Notes: generated by a model from the letters alone, not told the origin. A DNA stretch of 64,000 nt from Vibrio maerlii (GCF_003415655.1 NZ_QRHC01000014.1:35243-99242); one strand, 5' to 3'; positions 19,389 through 29,370 are shown, counted from the stretch's first letter. Program-made: numbers and translations.

Positions 19389-20858
19389 ATGAGTGCTGAA
19401 CTGGTACTGAACGTAACACCGAGCGAGACTCGTGTTGCGATGATAGAGAGTGGCGTTTTACAAGAAATCCATATTGAGCGTGAAGCACGACGAGGCATCG
19501 TCGGGAATATCTATAAAGGCCGTGTGAGCCGTGTACTGCCTGGTATGCAGGCCGCTTTTGTCGATATTGGTCTAGAGAAAGCGGCGTTTCTTCATGCCTC
19601 TGATATCGTTCCTCATACTGAGTGTGTGGCCGAGAACGAAAAACAGCAATTCCAAACCCATAATATTTCTGAGTTGGTTCGCCAGGGTCAGGATATTGTG
19701 GTGCAAGTTGTCAAAGACCCACTGGGTACCAAAGGTGCACGCCTAACCACCGATATCACTATCCCTTCTCGCTATCTCGTTTTTATGCCTGGTGCTAGCC
19801 ATGTAGGTGTATCTCAGCGTATTGAGAGTGAGTGTGAGCGAAAGCGACTGAAGAAAGTGGTTGCTGATTATTGTGACGAGAACGGTGGCTTTATCATTCG
19901 TACTGCAGCTGAAGGTGCAGATGCAAAAGAACTGGCGCAAGATGCAGCATTTTTGAAGCGCTTGTGGCTAAAGGTGATTGAGCGTCGTAAGAAGTACAAA
20001 ACACGTTCAACACTTTATGGCGAGCTTGGCCTCTCTCAACGTATCTTGCGTGATTTTGTCGGCACAGAGCTAAGCCGTATCCAGGTTGATTCTCGCCTAG
20101 AGTTTGAGAACCTCAAGGAGTTTACCTCTGAGTATGTTCCAGAGCTGACTGATAAGCTGGCTCTTTATGAAGGTGACAAACCTATCTTTGATATGTACGA
20201 CACCGAGAACGAGATTCAGCGCTCACTCGATCGTAAGGTAGAGCTTAAGTCTGGCGGTTACCTGATTATCGATCAAACTGAAGCAATGACGACAGTCGAT
20301 ATCAATACTGGTGCGTTTGTTGGTCGTCGTAATCTTGAAGAGACGATCTTCAATACCAATATTGAAGCGACTCAGGCGATTGCACGTCAGCTTCGCTTAC
20401 GTAACTTAGGTGGTATTATCATTATCGATTTCATCGATATGGCCTCAGATGAACATCGAAATCGAGTACTTGTGTCACTTGAAGCTGCCCTAAGCAAAGA
20501 TCGCGTGAAAACTAACATCAATGGTTTTACTCAGTTGGGCTTAGTAGAGATGACGCGTAAGCGTACTCGCGAAAGTATTGAACATGTTCTGTGTTCGACT
20601 TGTCCAACCTGTGAAGGTCGAGGAAGCGTGAAGACGGTAGAGACTGTTTGTTTTGAAATCCTCCGTGAAATCACACGTGTAAACCGAGCATATGACGCAG
20701 ATAAGTTTGTTGTCTATGCATCGCCTGCAGTCGCTGAAACTCTTGAAGGGGATGAGTCACATGCGCTGGCTGAGCTCGAAGTATTTATCGGTAAGCAAGT
20801 GAAGATTCAGGCTGAACCTCTTTATATTCAAGAGCAGTTTGACGTTGTCATGATGTAA
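19389..20858 (+). CDS. rng: Ribonuclease G
   Basis: Endoribonuclease of 489 residues that matures the 5' end of 16S rRNA and degrades some mRNAs. The ATG at 19389 has GAGG 6 bases upstream; a TTG at 19377 is less likely. It has the S1 domain with RNase E/G insert (GNIYKGRVSRVLPGMQAAFV), the catalytic segment with TVDINTGAFVG, IIIIDFIDM, and a zinc-link CSTCPTCEGRG near 404-414. It lacks the long RNase E tail, which fixes it as RNase G. yhdP follows after 10 bases. Confidence 0.97.
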   Translation: MSAELVLNVTPSETRVAMIESGVLQEIHIEREARRGIVGNIYKGRVSRVLPGMQAAFVDIGLEKAAFLHASDIVPHTECVAENEKQQFQTHNISELVRQGQDIVVQVVKDPLGTKGARLTTDITIPSRYLVFMPGASHVGVSQRIESECERKRLKKVVADYCDENGGFIIRTAAEGADAKELAQDAAFLKRLWLKVIERRKKYKTRSTLYGELGLSQRILRDFVGTELSRIQVDSRLEFENLKEFTSEYVPELTDKLALYEGDKPIFDMYDTENEIQRSLDRKVELKSGGYLIIDQTEAMTTVDINTGAFVGRRNLEETIFNTNIEATQAIARQLRLRNLGGIIIIDFIDMASDEHRNRVLVSLEAALSKDRVKTNINGFTQLGLVEMTRKRTRESIEHVLCSTCPTCEGRGSVKTVETVCFEILREITRVNRAYDADKFVVYASPAVAETLEGDESHALAELEVFIGKQVKIQAEPLYIQEQFDVVMM

Positions 20859-20868
20859 TGGAGACTGT

Positions 20869-23800
20869 GTGACAGCCTTTACAACCCGTATATTGAAAGC
20901 CCTATTATGGCTAGTAATGATCGCAATGGTCTTACTGGCCATAATTGTTACGTCTCTACGAGTAACGCTACCTAAGCTGAATGATTATAAAGATGAGATT
21001 GATGCTTGGGTAACCAAAGGTACTGGCATCGAGTTTAATATCAGCTCGGTTGAGGGGTATTGGCGTAATACACACCCATCTTTAGTCCTGAAGGGGATCG
21101 AGGCTCAAGCATCAACAAGTAGTGATATTCAATTTTCACTTGACGAAGTGATCGTAGAGTTTGACCTTATCTCATCAATCCTAAATTTAACCCCTAAGAT
21201 CGCTGATCTTCGCTTGTCACAAATGACACTCGATGTCAGTTCTATCGACCTATTTAATGATGAGTCTACCCAACAAGAACCTTCTTCAGGTGAGAGAAAG
21301 GGTGGGCAGAACCTTGTTAAACAGCTTGATAATTTATTGTTACGACAACTTAATCAATTCTATTTGTATGATTCGCGTATCACTTACAAAGCAATCTCAG
21401 GCGATATTCGTACGCTAGAGCTTGATAGCCTCAAATGGGAAAATGATGGCCACTACCACTTAGCTGAAGGCTTGATAAGCGTTGCCGGCACGACAATCAA
21501 CTCTTTGTCCGTCTCCGCTAACTTTGAAGACCATGGTTCTCTCGTCGATATTAGCGGTGATTTTTTTGTTCAAGCCGAAAACATTCGTATTGGTCAATGG
21601 TTAACGACTTTCCTGCGCTCTGAAACGGGTATTGAGGAAGGCCATGTTAGCTTTGATAGTTGGTTAACATTAAAGCGTAGCCGTCCTGTGAGCGGTATGG
21701 TTGAACTGCAACCTTCAGAACTAATCTGGCGTGTGGACGAAGCGAGTGAGCAGCAAGAGCTGATTGTAGAATCTGGTGTTGTTGAACTTAAACCATTCAA
21801 TGATAGTGACATAGAGGTAAGTGTTCACCAACTTAATGCCCGAACCAACAGTGATGAATGGCCAGAGCTTGATGCCGTGTTGCGAATGAGTGAGCAAGGT
21901 TGGATAGGCAACATCTCACAAATCGAAGTTAACTACCTGCTTCCCCTTCTAGATCTAGTACCTGAGCAGCAAGGAACCAGTGATTTTCTTGAAGAACTCT
22001 CGCCTCATGGTTTAGTTGAAGACATTCGTTTGTCGCAATTGAAAGGTGAAGAATTAAAGTATTCCGCGTCTATTACTAATTTAGGTATGGCTCAATGGGA
22101 GCTGTTACCTGAGGTTCATCATGCATCAGCCATTCTCGCCGGCACACCAAGCAAAGCCAGTGTGAAGCTGTCATTGATTGATGACACCTTGCCTTACGCC
22201 GATGTGTTTCAGGCACCCTTGATGATTAAGCAAGGGCAGGTAGATATCGTGTGGGAGAGCGACGAACAAGGTTGGCGTTTGTGGGCTGATAAGGTTACCG
22301 CTGCTACGCCAGATCTTCAGGTGCTTGGGGCCTTTAGGCTCGATTTTCCAAATGACCGCTCCCCGTTTCTGTCGTTCTATGCTGAAGCTGACCTCTACAA
22401 TGCGAGCCAAACATGGCGATACTTGCCAACGCTAGCATTGGGTCAAAGTCTAACGGATTACTTATCTACAGCCATACAAGGTGGCAGAGCCATCACATCA
22501 AAGTTGCTATGGTATGGTGAGCTGGGTGATTTTCCTTATGCCGACAATAACGGCATGTTCCAGGCGTTTGTCCCACTCAAACAGGCAAAATTTAGCTTTG
22601 ATACGACGTGGCCGGTAATCAACGATTTACAGCTGGATCTATTGTTCCAAAACGCTGAAATGCATCTTGATTCGAGCTCAGCTCAGTTGATGGATATCTC
22701 TGCTAGCCGTATTACTGGTCGTATACCCGATTTAGCCGGGGATGGTCATATTGAGATTGAAGCCAAGGCGACTGCCGAAGGGACTGATGTTCGCAACTAT
22801 ATGACATCATCTCCCTTGGTCGATTCTGTTGGCGCCGCACTGACAGCTGTTGATGTCAGTGGTGATGTGTATTCGGAGTTTCAGCTTTACATCCCATTCT
22901 CTGAAAATGAAGATGCTAGAGCTTGGGGTTTTGCTGACTTACTTGGAAACCACGTTGAGATTGATGCACCACCTATGACGCTCGAAGGTGTTAAAGGGCG
23001 TATTGAATTTGATAATGACGTGGTGACCGCAAAGGCCTTGGATGCTGATTTATTGGATCAAAAAGTCGCGATTGCTTTCCAAGGAGAGAATCAAGCCCAA
23101 GGTTACGGTGTTGATATTGATGTGAAAGGGGATTGGAAACCAAAGCCTCTTGAGCCGTATGTTGGATCTCGATGGCTATCCCAGCTAACAGGCCACTCTG
23201 TTTGGAATGCCGGTGTCGACCTACAGCTTAATGATGTCGGTTTTACTTACCAATTGGATGTAAAGGCGGACTTAGTCACTTTAGGAAGTAAGCTACCAGC
23301 ACCATTAGCCAAAGATTTTGGCGAAAAAGGGTCTGCTCGCCTACAAGCTTCTGGCAATCAAGAGACCATATCTTCGCGCTTACAATTGCCGAATGCTAAA
23401 TATCAAGCCGAGATCGATATTACGGGTGAGATCCCTGTGATTGAAGGAACCAACCTCGTTCTCGGCCAAGGTGCGTTTAGAGTCAGCCCTGTAGTGGGAC
23501 ACCATGCATTGGTGCGTATGAATCAGTTTAATCTAGATGATTGGATTGCCCTAATAAGCCAAGGTGCGCCTAAAGAGACGAGTGTCGTTTCTTCCATGCA
23601 GACACCAGAAATTCCGACCCCACAACGCATCAATGCTCAGGTTAAAGATCTCAAACTAGCCAGTACCGATTGGAACGATGTTGATTTCCGAGCTCGCAAG
23701 AAAGCAATGCAATGGGAGTTCACATTAGACAGTGCCCAGGCCAAAGGCCAAGCAAGCTACTTAGCACCCTATGACCTTAATGTTGCGCTAGAGCGACTAC

Positions 23801-24756
23801 ACATCAATATACCTGCTCTAGATGAGATGGAAGAAGGCGATAACCTACCTTCAACTGACTTGAGCCAACCATTGATTTCTAGCCTAGACCGCCAGCTTCA
23901 TCAACAGCTGCCTAACCTGACGCTATCGATTGATGATTTCTGGCTGCAAGGCTATAAGGTTGGTACTGCGAAGGTTGATATGCAGCGCAAACAAGATCGC
24001 ATTGAGTGGAAAGAGATCGCCTTTAAGAGTGGTGATAACGAGGTCAATATTAATGGCGATTGGCTGCTTAATGATCAAGTGAGTCAAACCAACTTTAACC
24101 TTAAGGTGAAAAGTAAGAACAACTCAGAGCTAATGGAACGTTTTGGTATTTCTTCTGGTATTCAAAAAGCCCCGTTTGAGCTTAATAGCGACTTAAATTG
24201 GGATGGTGCACCTTGGTCTCCTAAGGTGAATACGATGAATGGCAAGCTAGCATCGGAGTTTGGCAAAGGGGTCATCTCAGATGTCAGTGGTGCAGCGCGT
24301 CTCCTTGGTCTGTTTAGTATCGACTCTATCATTCGCAAGATGCAGCTCGATTTTACCGACGTGTTCGATAAAGGTATGGCATTTAATTCAATTAGCGGCA
24401 GTGGTGAGCTCGACCGCGGTGTATTTGTGACCAACAATATTAAGATGGACGCCGTCGCCGGTGAGATGAATATTCGAGGCCTGGCCGACTTGAATACTCG
24501 AACTGTGGATGCCGAAGTGGACTTTACACCAGATATTACCTCTGGCATTCCTGTACTGACCGCCTTTGCGGTAACGCCACAAACAGCGCTTTACGTACTC
24601 GCAATTACCACGGTGATTTCTCCAGTGGTCGAGGTCTTTACTGAGGTTAACTATTCCGTCAAGGGACCGCTTGATTCCCCAACCGTAACCGAGATTTCTC
24701 GTAGTAAAGGTGAGTACTCGCTACCAAGTGACTTCAAAGAGAAAGCGTCTAAGTAG
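20869..24756 (+). CDS. yhdP: AsmA/TamB-type envelope protein YhdP
   Basis: Very long protein (1295 residues) with one N-terminal transmembrane helix at about 8-30 and a periplasmic body with AsmA-like repeats, ending in the conserved region NIRGLADLNTRTVDAEVDFTP. It starts at GTG 20869 with TGGAGA upstream. In E. coli YhdP, TamB and YdbH are bridge-like proteins carrying phospholipids to the outer membrane. The synteny rng-yhdP-tldD is conserved, here with one gene inserted before tldD. Confidence 0.93.
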   Translation: MTAFTTRILKALLWLVMIAMVLLAIIVTSLRVTLPKLNDYKDEIDAWVTKGTGIEFNISSVEGYWRNTHPSLVLKGIEAQASTSSDIQFSLDEVIVEFDLISSILNLTPKIADLRLSQMTLDVSSIDLFNDESTQQEPSSGERKGGQNLVKQLDNLLLRQLNQFYLYDSRITYKAISGDIRTLELDSLKWENDGHYHLAEGLISVAGTTINSLSVSANFEDHGSLVDISGDFFVQAENIRIGQWLTTFLRSETGIEEGHVSFDSWLTLKRSRPVSGMVELQPSELIWRVDEASEQQELIVESGVVELKPFNDSDIEVSVHQLNARTNSDEWPELDAVLRMSEQGWIGNISQIEVNYLLPLLDLVPEQQGTSDFLEELSPHGLVEDIRLSQLKGEELKYSASITNLGMAQWELLPEVHHASAILAGTPSKASVKLSLIDDTLPYADVFQAPLMIKQGQVDIVWESDEQGWRLWADKVTAATPDLQVLGAFRLDFPNDRSPFLSFYAEADLYNASQTWRYLPTLALGQSLTDYLSTAIQGGRAITSKLLWYGELGDFPYADNNGMFQAFVPLKQAKFSFDTTWPVINDLQLDLLFQNAEMHLDSSSAQLMDISASRITGRIPDLAGDGHIEIEAKATAEGTDVRNYMTSSPLVDSVGAALTAVDVSGDVYSEFQLYIPFSENEDARAWGFADLLGNHVEIDAPPMTLEGVKGRIEFDNDVVTAKALDADLLDQKVAIAFQGENQAQGYGVDIDVKGDWKPKPLEPYVGSRWLSQLTGHSVWNAGVDLQLNDVGFTYQLDVKADLVTLGSKLPAPLAKDFGEKGSARLQASGNQETISSRLQLPNAKYQAEIDITGEIPVIEGTNLVLGQGAFRVSPVVGHHALVRMNQFNLDDWIALISQGAPKETSVVSSMQTPEIPTPQRINAQVKDLKLASTDWNDVDFRARKKAMQWEFTLDSAQAKGQASYLAPYDLNVALERLHINIPALDEMEEGDNLPSTDLSQPLISSLDRQLHQQLPNLTLSIDDFWLQGYKVGTAKVDMQRKQDRIEWKEIAFKSGDNEVNINGDWLLNDQVSQTNFNLKVKSKNNSELMERFGISSGIQKAPFELNSDLNWDGAPWSPKVNTMNGKLASEFGKGVISDVSGAARLLGLFSIDSIIRKMQLDFTDVFDKGMAFNSISGSGELDRGVFVTNNIKMDAVAGEMNIRGLADLNTRTVDAEVDFTPDITSGIPVLTAFAVTPQTALYVLAITTVISPVVEVFTEVNYSVKGPLDSPTVTEISRSKGEYSLPSDFKEKASK

Positions 24757-24789
24757 CTCTGGATAAGCTGATTTATTCAAGGAGGGATA

Positions 24790-25620
24790 ATGAGCACAAA
24801 ATTGATGATTGGCATTGTTCAGATGACATCTGGCTCTGATCCTGAATCAAATGTTGAGTACATCGAACGTTGTGTTCGTCAGTTAGCATTGGCTGGAGCT
24901 AAGCTTATCGTGACACCAGAAAACGCCATCGTGTTTGGGAGTCGCGCAGACTATCATCATTATGCAGAACCTCTTGGCGCTGGCCTTATTCAAAATCACC
25001 TTGCAGTACTGGCAGAAGAACTGAACATTGATTTACTGATAGGTTCTATGCCGGTACGAAATCATGAGAGGGTCATGACGACGTCGCTACTCTTTACTCC
25101 CAGAGGTTTAGCCGATCACTACGACAAGCTGCACATGTTTGATGTTGACGTTGCTGATGGCCATCAGCGCTATCGTGAATCTGAAACCTTTGAGGCAGGC
25201 TCGAATGTCGTTGTAGCTAAGCGCGACGGCTTTAATCTTGGGTTGAGTATATGTTACGACCTGCGCTTCCCTCACTTATTTAACCAGCTCGCTCGCCAAG
25301 GCGCAGATATCATTACCGTACCGGCAGCCTTTACCGAAGTGACTGGAGAGGCGCATTGGGAGGTACTGCTGCGTGCCCGAGCAATTGAGAACCAATGCTT
25401 TATTGTCGCAGTCGGCCAAGGTGGAACTCATCCATGCGGGCGTAGAACCTGGGGACACTCGATGGTGATTGATCCTTGGGGACGTGTAATTCAGCAATTG
25501 GACCAAAAACCTGATACTCTGCTAGTAGAGATCGATCTTGGCCAAATAGAGCCACTAAAAAGGGACATGCCAATTCAAAGTCATGCCCGTTTTGAAAATA
25601 AATTTAAAGAGAATAACTAA
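24790..25620 (+). CDS. Carbon-nitrogen hydrolase, Nit/deaminated-glutathione-amidase type
   Basis: Nitrilase-superfamily enzyme, 276 residues. The catalytic triad is visible as Glu44 (TPEN), Lys113 (YDKLHMFDVD) and Cys155 (SICYDLRFP). The KLHMFDVD and CYDLRFP motifs are those of Nit1-like enzymes, which hydrolyse deaminated glutathione; that substrate is an inference. GGAGG precedes the ATG, and the TAA overlaps the tldD ATG, so it is made together with tldD. E. coli has no gene at this place between yhdP and tldD. Confidence 0.88.
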   Translation: MSTKLMIGIVQMTSGSDPESNVEYIERCVRQLALAGAKLIVTPENAIVFGSRADYHHYAEPLGAGLIQNHLAVLAEELNIDLLIGSMPVRNHERVMTTSLLFTPRGLADHYDKLHMFDVDVADGHQRYRESETFEAGSNVVVAKRDGFNLGLSICYDLRFPHLFNQLARQGADIITVPAAFTEVTGEAHWEVLLRARAIENQCFIVAVGQGGTHPCGRRTWGHSMVIDPWGRVIQQLDQKPDTLLVEIDLGQIEPLKRDMPIQSHARFENKFKENN

Positions 25621-27065
25621 TGAGCACCAACCGTATTCAAGATGCGCTTCTTAATCCTAGTGGATTAAGTGAACAAGACGTTGCCGATACGCTTGCGATG
25701 ATCGCAACGCGTCAGATTGATTATGCTGATATCTATTTCCAATCTAGTTGGCATGAATCGCTGGTGCTTGAAGATAGCATTATCAAAGATGGCTCTTTCA
25801 ACATCGATTGTGGCGTAGGTGTTCGTGCCGTAACGGGAGAGAAGACCGGCTTTGCTTATTCTGACCAAATTAACTTGGAAGGTTTAAAGCAGAGTGCGAT
25901 TGCTGCTCGCGGTATTGCTCAGCAAGGTCAGAACGGCAAGGTTCAGGCGTTTAAACGCACAGAGAATCAAGCGTATTACCAAGCGGTAAATCCATTAGAG
26001 AGCTGGGAGAAACAGCAAAAGATTGACCTTCTTAAAGAACTTGATGCTTACATCAGAGCGAAAGAGCCTTTGATTGAAGAAGTATCGATCAGCCTAAGTG
26101 GTGTATATGAGCAAATGCTGGTGGCGGCAACTGACGGTACCTTCGCAGGTGATGTTCGCCCTTTGGTTCGTCTTTCTATCAGTGTGTTAGCGAAGAAAGG
26201 CGATCGCCGTGAACGTGGTAGCTCTGGTGGTGGTGGCCGCTTTGGTTATGACTTCTTACTCAATATGAGCGGTGATAAGAAGGTGGCTTTTGATTATGCG
26301 GACGAAGCGATTCGCATGGCGCTGGTTAATCTAGAAGCCGTAGCGGCTCCTGCTGGAACGATGCCTGTTGTACTCGGTTCTGGCTGGCCAGGTGTGTTAC
26401 TTCATGAGGCTGTTGGTCACGGCCTTGAAGGTGACTTTAACCGTAAAGAGTCTTCGGTATTCTCTGGAAAGATTGGTGAACAGGTGACTTCTGAGCTTTG
26501 TACTATTGTTGATGATGGCACAATGAAAGATCTGCGTGGTTCTCTAAATATTGATGATGAGGGCGTTAACGGTCAGTACAACACGCTAATTGAAAATGGT
26601 GTGTTAAAAGGCTACATGCAAGATAAGTTGAATGCGCGTTTGACGGGGGTTAACCCAACAGGTAATGGTCGCCGTGAGTCTTATGCTCACCTGCCTATGC
26701 CTCGTATGACAAATACCTACATGCTGCCGGGTCAACACACTCCAGAAGAGATAATCTCGACGGTGAAGAAAGGTCTGTATGCGCCAAACTTTGGTGGTGG
26801 CCAGGTTGATATAACCTCAGGTAAGTTCGTATTCTCGGCATCAGAAGCTTACCTGATTGAAGATGGTAAGATTACTGCGCCTGTGAAAGGTGCAACTCTA
26901 ATCGGCTCTGGTATCGAAGCGATGCAGCAAGTGTCTATGGTAGGTAACGATCTGAGTATTGACCGTGGCGTCGGTGTCTGCGGTAAAGCAGGTCAGAGTG
27001 TTCCAGTTGGTGTTGGTCAGCCAACGCTGAAGCTAGACTCAATCACTGTGGGTGGCACAGAGTAA
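25620..27065 (+). CDS. tldD: Metalloprotease subunit TldD
   Basis: TldD, 481 residues, forms with PmbA (TldE) a zinc peptidase that degrades unfolded or leader peptides and processes modified peptides such as microcins. The zinc motif HEAVGHGLEGD is at His262-His267. The glycine-rich ERGSSGGGGRFGYDF and SGKFVFSASEAYLIEDG segments are typical of the family. The start overlaps the preceding hydrolase gene. Its partner pmbA lies 0.9 kb downstream on the same strand, with yjgA between them on the other strand. Confidence 0.97.
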   Translation: MSTNRIQDALLNPSGLSEQDVADTLAMIATRQIDYADIYFQSSWHESLVLEDSIIKDGSFNIDCGVGVRAVTGEKTGFAYSDQINLEGLKQSAIAARGIAQQGQNGKVQAFKRTENQAYYQAVNPLESWEKQQKIDLLKELDAYIRAKEPLIEEVSISLSGVYEQMLVAATDGTFAGDVRPLVRLSISVLAKKGDRRERGSSGGGGRFGYDFLLNMSGDKKVAFDYADEAIRMALVNLEAVAAPAGTMPVVLGSGWPGVLLHEAVGHGLEGDFNRKESSVFSGKIGEQVTSELCTIVDDGTMKDLRGSLNIDDEGVNGQYNTLIENGVLKGYMQDKLNARLTGVNPTGNGRRESYAHLPMPRMTNTYMLPGQHTPEEIISTVKKGLYAPNFGGGQVDITSGKFVFSASEAYLIEDGKITAPVKGATLIGSGIEAMQQVSMVGNDLSIDRGVGVCGKAGQSVPVGVGQPTLKLDSITVGGTE

Positions 27066-27180
27066 GTCCTGCACATAAATCTAAATTCGTCATTCCCTAC
27101 AGTGAGGTCACGAACGAGATAGGGAATCTGATTTGGGAAAGCGCTATAGGACGACGTCAGTTGTTTAGGTGCGGATATTT

Positions 27181-27215
27181 AAAAAGGATTGATGTTTTCA
27201 CATCAATCCTTTTTT
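27181..27215. terminator. Bidirectional terminator between tldD and yjgA
   Basis: Stem AAAAAGGATTGATG (27181-27194) / CATCAATCCTTTTT (27201-27214) with loop TTTTCA. T runs appear in both orientations, so it can end tldD on + and yjgA on -, which converge here. Confidence 0.9.
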
Positions 27216-27216
27216 G

Positions 27217-27276
27217 CTTCTAGAAGCAAAGCGTTCTGTAGGACGAAGTCCGTTCTACAATCTCGCAGCGAAGCGT
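27217..27276. repeat. CTAG/TTCT-rich palindromic intergenic element
   Basis: Contains TTCTAGAA (27219-27226), then GTTCTGTAGGAC and GTCCGTTCTAC as imperfect inverted arms, and two copies of AAGCGTTCT (27229 and 27271). The opening TAGAAGCAAAGCGTTCT resembles the start of the element after pmbA (29269-29288). Likely a dispersed REP-like element in the 3' UTR of yjgA. Confidence 0.5.
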
Positions 27277-27282
27277 TCTAAA

Positions 27283-27810
27283 TTAAAACTCTTCTTCATT
27301 CAGTTCTTTAAGAACCTGGAAGATTTCACGGTACGCTTTTGCTGGTTTACCTGCTTTCTTCTCTTTTGCTGCTTGGCGAGCTAGCTGACGTAGGCGCTGA
27401 CGGTCTGCAGATGGATATAGTTCCATCACGTCTGTAATAGCGCTATCGCCTTCCTCGACTACACGGTCGCGAAGCGCTTCTAGCTTGTGCAATACCGCTG
27501 TTGCTTGTGAGTGCTTATTACGTACTTTGTCTAGTGCCGCTTGGATTGGTTCAGGGTCAACAAAACGCATAAGCTTGCCGATGTATTGTAATTGACGACG
27601 GCGAGCTTCGTTTTTGAAGCGCTGAGCGTCAGCGATGGCTTCTGCTAGGTCTTCCGTTAGAGGGAACTTAGCAAGGACTGCCGGTTTTAATCCAACCAAC
27701 TCTTCACCGAGCTTTTGCAGGTCTTCCATGTCGTTTTTCATTTCGGTTCTGCTAACCCAAATGATCTCTTCTTCCTCTTCCCAAGGAGCTTTCTGGTTTT
27801 TACGTGCCAT
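27283..27810 (-). CDS. yjgA: Ribosome biogenesis factor YjgA (DarP)
   Basis: Protein of 175 residues, DUF615 family. It starts MARKNQKAPWEEEEEIIWVSRTE, the conserved acidic opening of YjgA, and is highly charged and alpha-helical to the end (LKELNEEEF). In E. coli the protein (DarP) joins late 50S assembly intermediates. It is divergent from pmbA, the same pairing as in E. coli. Confidence 0.94.
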   Translation of the reverse strand: MARKNQKAPWEEEEEIIWVSRTEMKNDMEDLQKLGEELVGLKPAVLAKFPLTEDLAEAIADAQRFKNEARRRQLQYIGKLMRFVDPEPIQAALDKVRNKHSQATAVLHKLEALRDRVVEEGDSAITDVMELYPSADRQRLRQLARQAAKEKKAGKPAKAYREIFQVLKELNEEEF

Positions 27811-27928
27811 GATTTCTGTCTGATTGGTTACTTATGTCAGCTATTTTAGCAAGAATTATGGGGTGTTGGCTAAAAGCTTGTTATTCTAATAGACAATCTT
27901 CGAATATTAATATGACGATAAAGATAAT

Positions 27929-29272
27929 ATGGATGTAAAAGCACAGGTTGCTCAGCAACAGAAAGAACTAGAATCCGCAGTAGCTCAAGCATTAGAGTTG
28001 GCTGCTGTTGGCGCTGAGGCAGCTGAAGTTGCTATCACTAAGTCGACAGGCTTGAGTGTTTCAACTCGTATGTGCGAAGTGGAAAACGTGGAGTTCAACA
28101 GTGATGGTGCGTTGGGTATCACGGTATATCGCGGTCAGCGTAAGGGTAGTGCATCAACTTCAGACCTAAGCGAAAAAGCGATTCATGAAACGGTCGCCGC
28201 TGCATTGGATATTGCAAAGTACACCTCTGAAGACCCATACGCGGGTCCTGGCCCTGAAGAGTTAATGGTAAAAGAGATCCCAGACCTGGATCTATTCCAC
28301 CCGGATACACCAGACCCAGATAAAGCTGCAGAAATTGCGATTGCTGCAGAGAACAAAGCGCTCAGCATCAGCGATAGGATTAAGCAGAGTGATGGCGCGA
28401 GCTACGACAGCCACTACGGTCTTAAGGTATATGGTAACAGCCATGGTTTATTAGCCAGCGTAGCATCAAGCCGTCACAGCACGAGCTGTTGTGTGATTGG
28501 CCATGGTAACAATGGTGAGATGGAGCGTGACTACAGCTACACGGTTGCTCGCCACGTTGATGACCTATGGACACCTGAAATCGTTGGACAGCAAGCTGCA
28601 GAGAAAACCTTATCTCGTTTGGATGCGCAGAAGCTATCGACGGGTCAATTCCCAGTGATGTTTGCCGCAGATGTCGCTACTGGCCTAATGGGGCATCTAA
28701 CGATGGCGATTAGTGGTGGGAATCTATATCGTAAAGCGTCTTTTCTACTTGATCATCTAGGCAAGAAAATCCTCCCTGATTGGTTCAATATTGAAGAGAA
28801 CCCTCATGTGCTACGTGGTCTAGCATCAAGCCCATTCGATAGCGAAGGTTTAGCAACACACAAGCGCTCAATCATTACTGATGGTACATTAGCGACTTAT
28901 CTTCTAACGAGCTACGCTGCTCGCAAGATGAAAATGCAGCCTACCGGCCATGCTGGTGGTATTCATAACTGGTTTGTGAAATCGACGGGTCAAAACTTCG
29001 AGCAAATGCTTAAAGAGTTAGGCACAGGTCTATTGGTTACGGAAGTGATGGGCCAAGGTGTGAATACCGTAACGGGCGATTACTCGCGAGGTGCAGCAGG
29101 TTTCTGGGTTGAAAATGGTGAAATCCAATATCCAGTATCAGAAATCACTATTGCAGGTAACCTTAAAGATATGTTCCAACAAATCGTTGCTGTGGGTAAC
29201 GACGTTGAGACACGCTCACAGATCCAAACCGGCTCTATCTTGATTGAGTCTATGAAGATTGCTGGGGAGTAG
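27929..29272 (+). CDS. pmbA: Metalloprotease subunit PmbA (TldE)
   Basis: Partner of TldD, 447 residues. The family hallmarks AGGIHNWFVKSTG, GQGVNTVTGDYSRGAAGFWVENG (split here) and VGNDVE are present; it lacks the HExxxH zinc motif, as PmbA/TldE does. It is transcribed from the gap shared with yjgA. After the stop come a CTAG palindrome and a hairpin that also serves mgtE from the other side. Confidence 0.97.
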   Translation: MDVKAQVAQQQKELESAVAQALELAAVGAEAAEVAITKSTGLSVSTRMCEVENVEFNSDGALGITVYRGQRKGSASTSDLSEKAIHETVAAALDIAKYTSEDPYAGPGPEELMVKEIPDLDLFHPDTPDPDKAAEIAIAAENKALSISDRIKQSDGASYDSHYGLKVYGNSHGLLASVASSRHSTSCCVIGHGNNGEMERDYSYTVARHVDDLWTPEIVGQQAAEKTLSRLDAQKLSTGQFPVMFAADVATGLMGHLTMAISGGNLYRKASFLLDHLGKKILPDWFNIEENPHVLRGLASSPFDSEGLATHKRSIITDGTLATYLLTSYAARKMKMQPTGHAGGIHNWFVKSTGQNFEQMLKELGTGLLVTEVMGQGVNTVTGDYSRGAAGFWVENGEIQYPVSEITIAGNLKDMFQQIVAVGNDVETRSQIQTGSILIESMKIAGE

Positions 29273-29279
29273 AAGCAAA

Positions 29280-29313
29280 GGTTCTAGATTTCGAGGCGCT
29301 GCGCTCTAGAACC
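29280..29313. repeat. CTAG inverted repeat after pmbA
   Basis: Arms GGTTCTAGA (29280-29288) and TCTAGAACC (29305-29313), with GGCGC/GCGC symmetry inside. It opens with the same TAGAAGCAAAG run as the element after tldD, so the two look like relatives. Confidence 0.6.
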
Positions 29314-29325
29314 ATAACTTCTTTG

Positions 29326-29359
29326 AAAAAAGAGGGTTGACGTATTCACGTCAACCCTC
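29326..29359 (-). terminator. Terminator of mgtE, distal to the tandem array
   Basis: 12-bp stem GAGGGTTGACGT (29332-29343) / ACGTCAACCCTC (29348-29359), loop ATTC. On the minus strand six T residues (29331-29326) follow the hairpin, so it ends transcripts from mgtE after they have crossed the tandem repeat. It may also halt pmbA transcripts. Confidence 0.88.
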
Positions 29360-29370
29360 CAAATTTATAA

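Noticed and set aside
24162..24548. 128-codon ORF opposite yhdP
   Set aside because: Shadow of a real gene; no ribosome binding site and no family resemblance.
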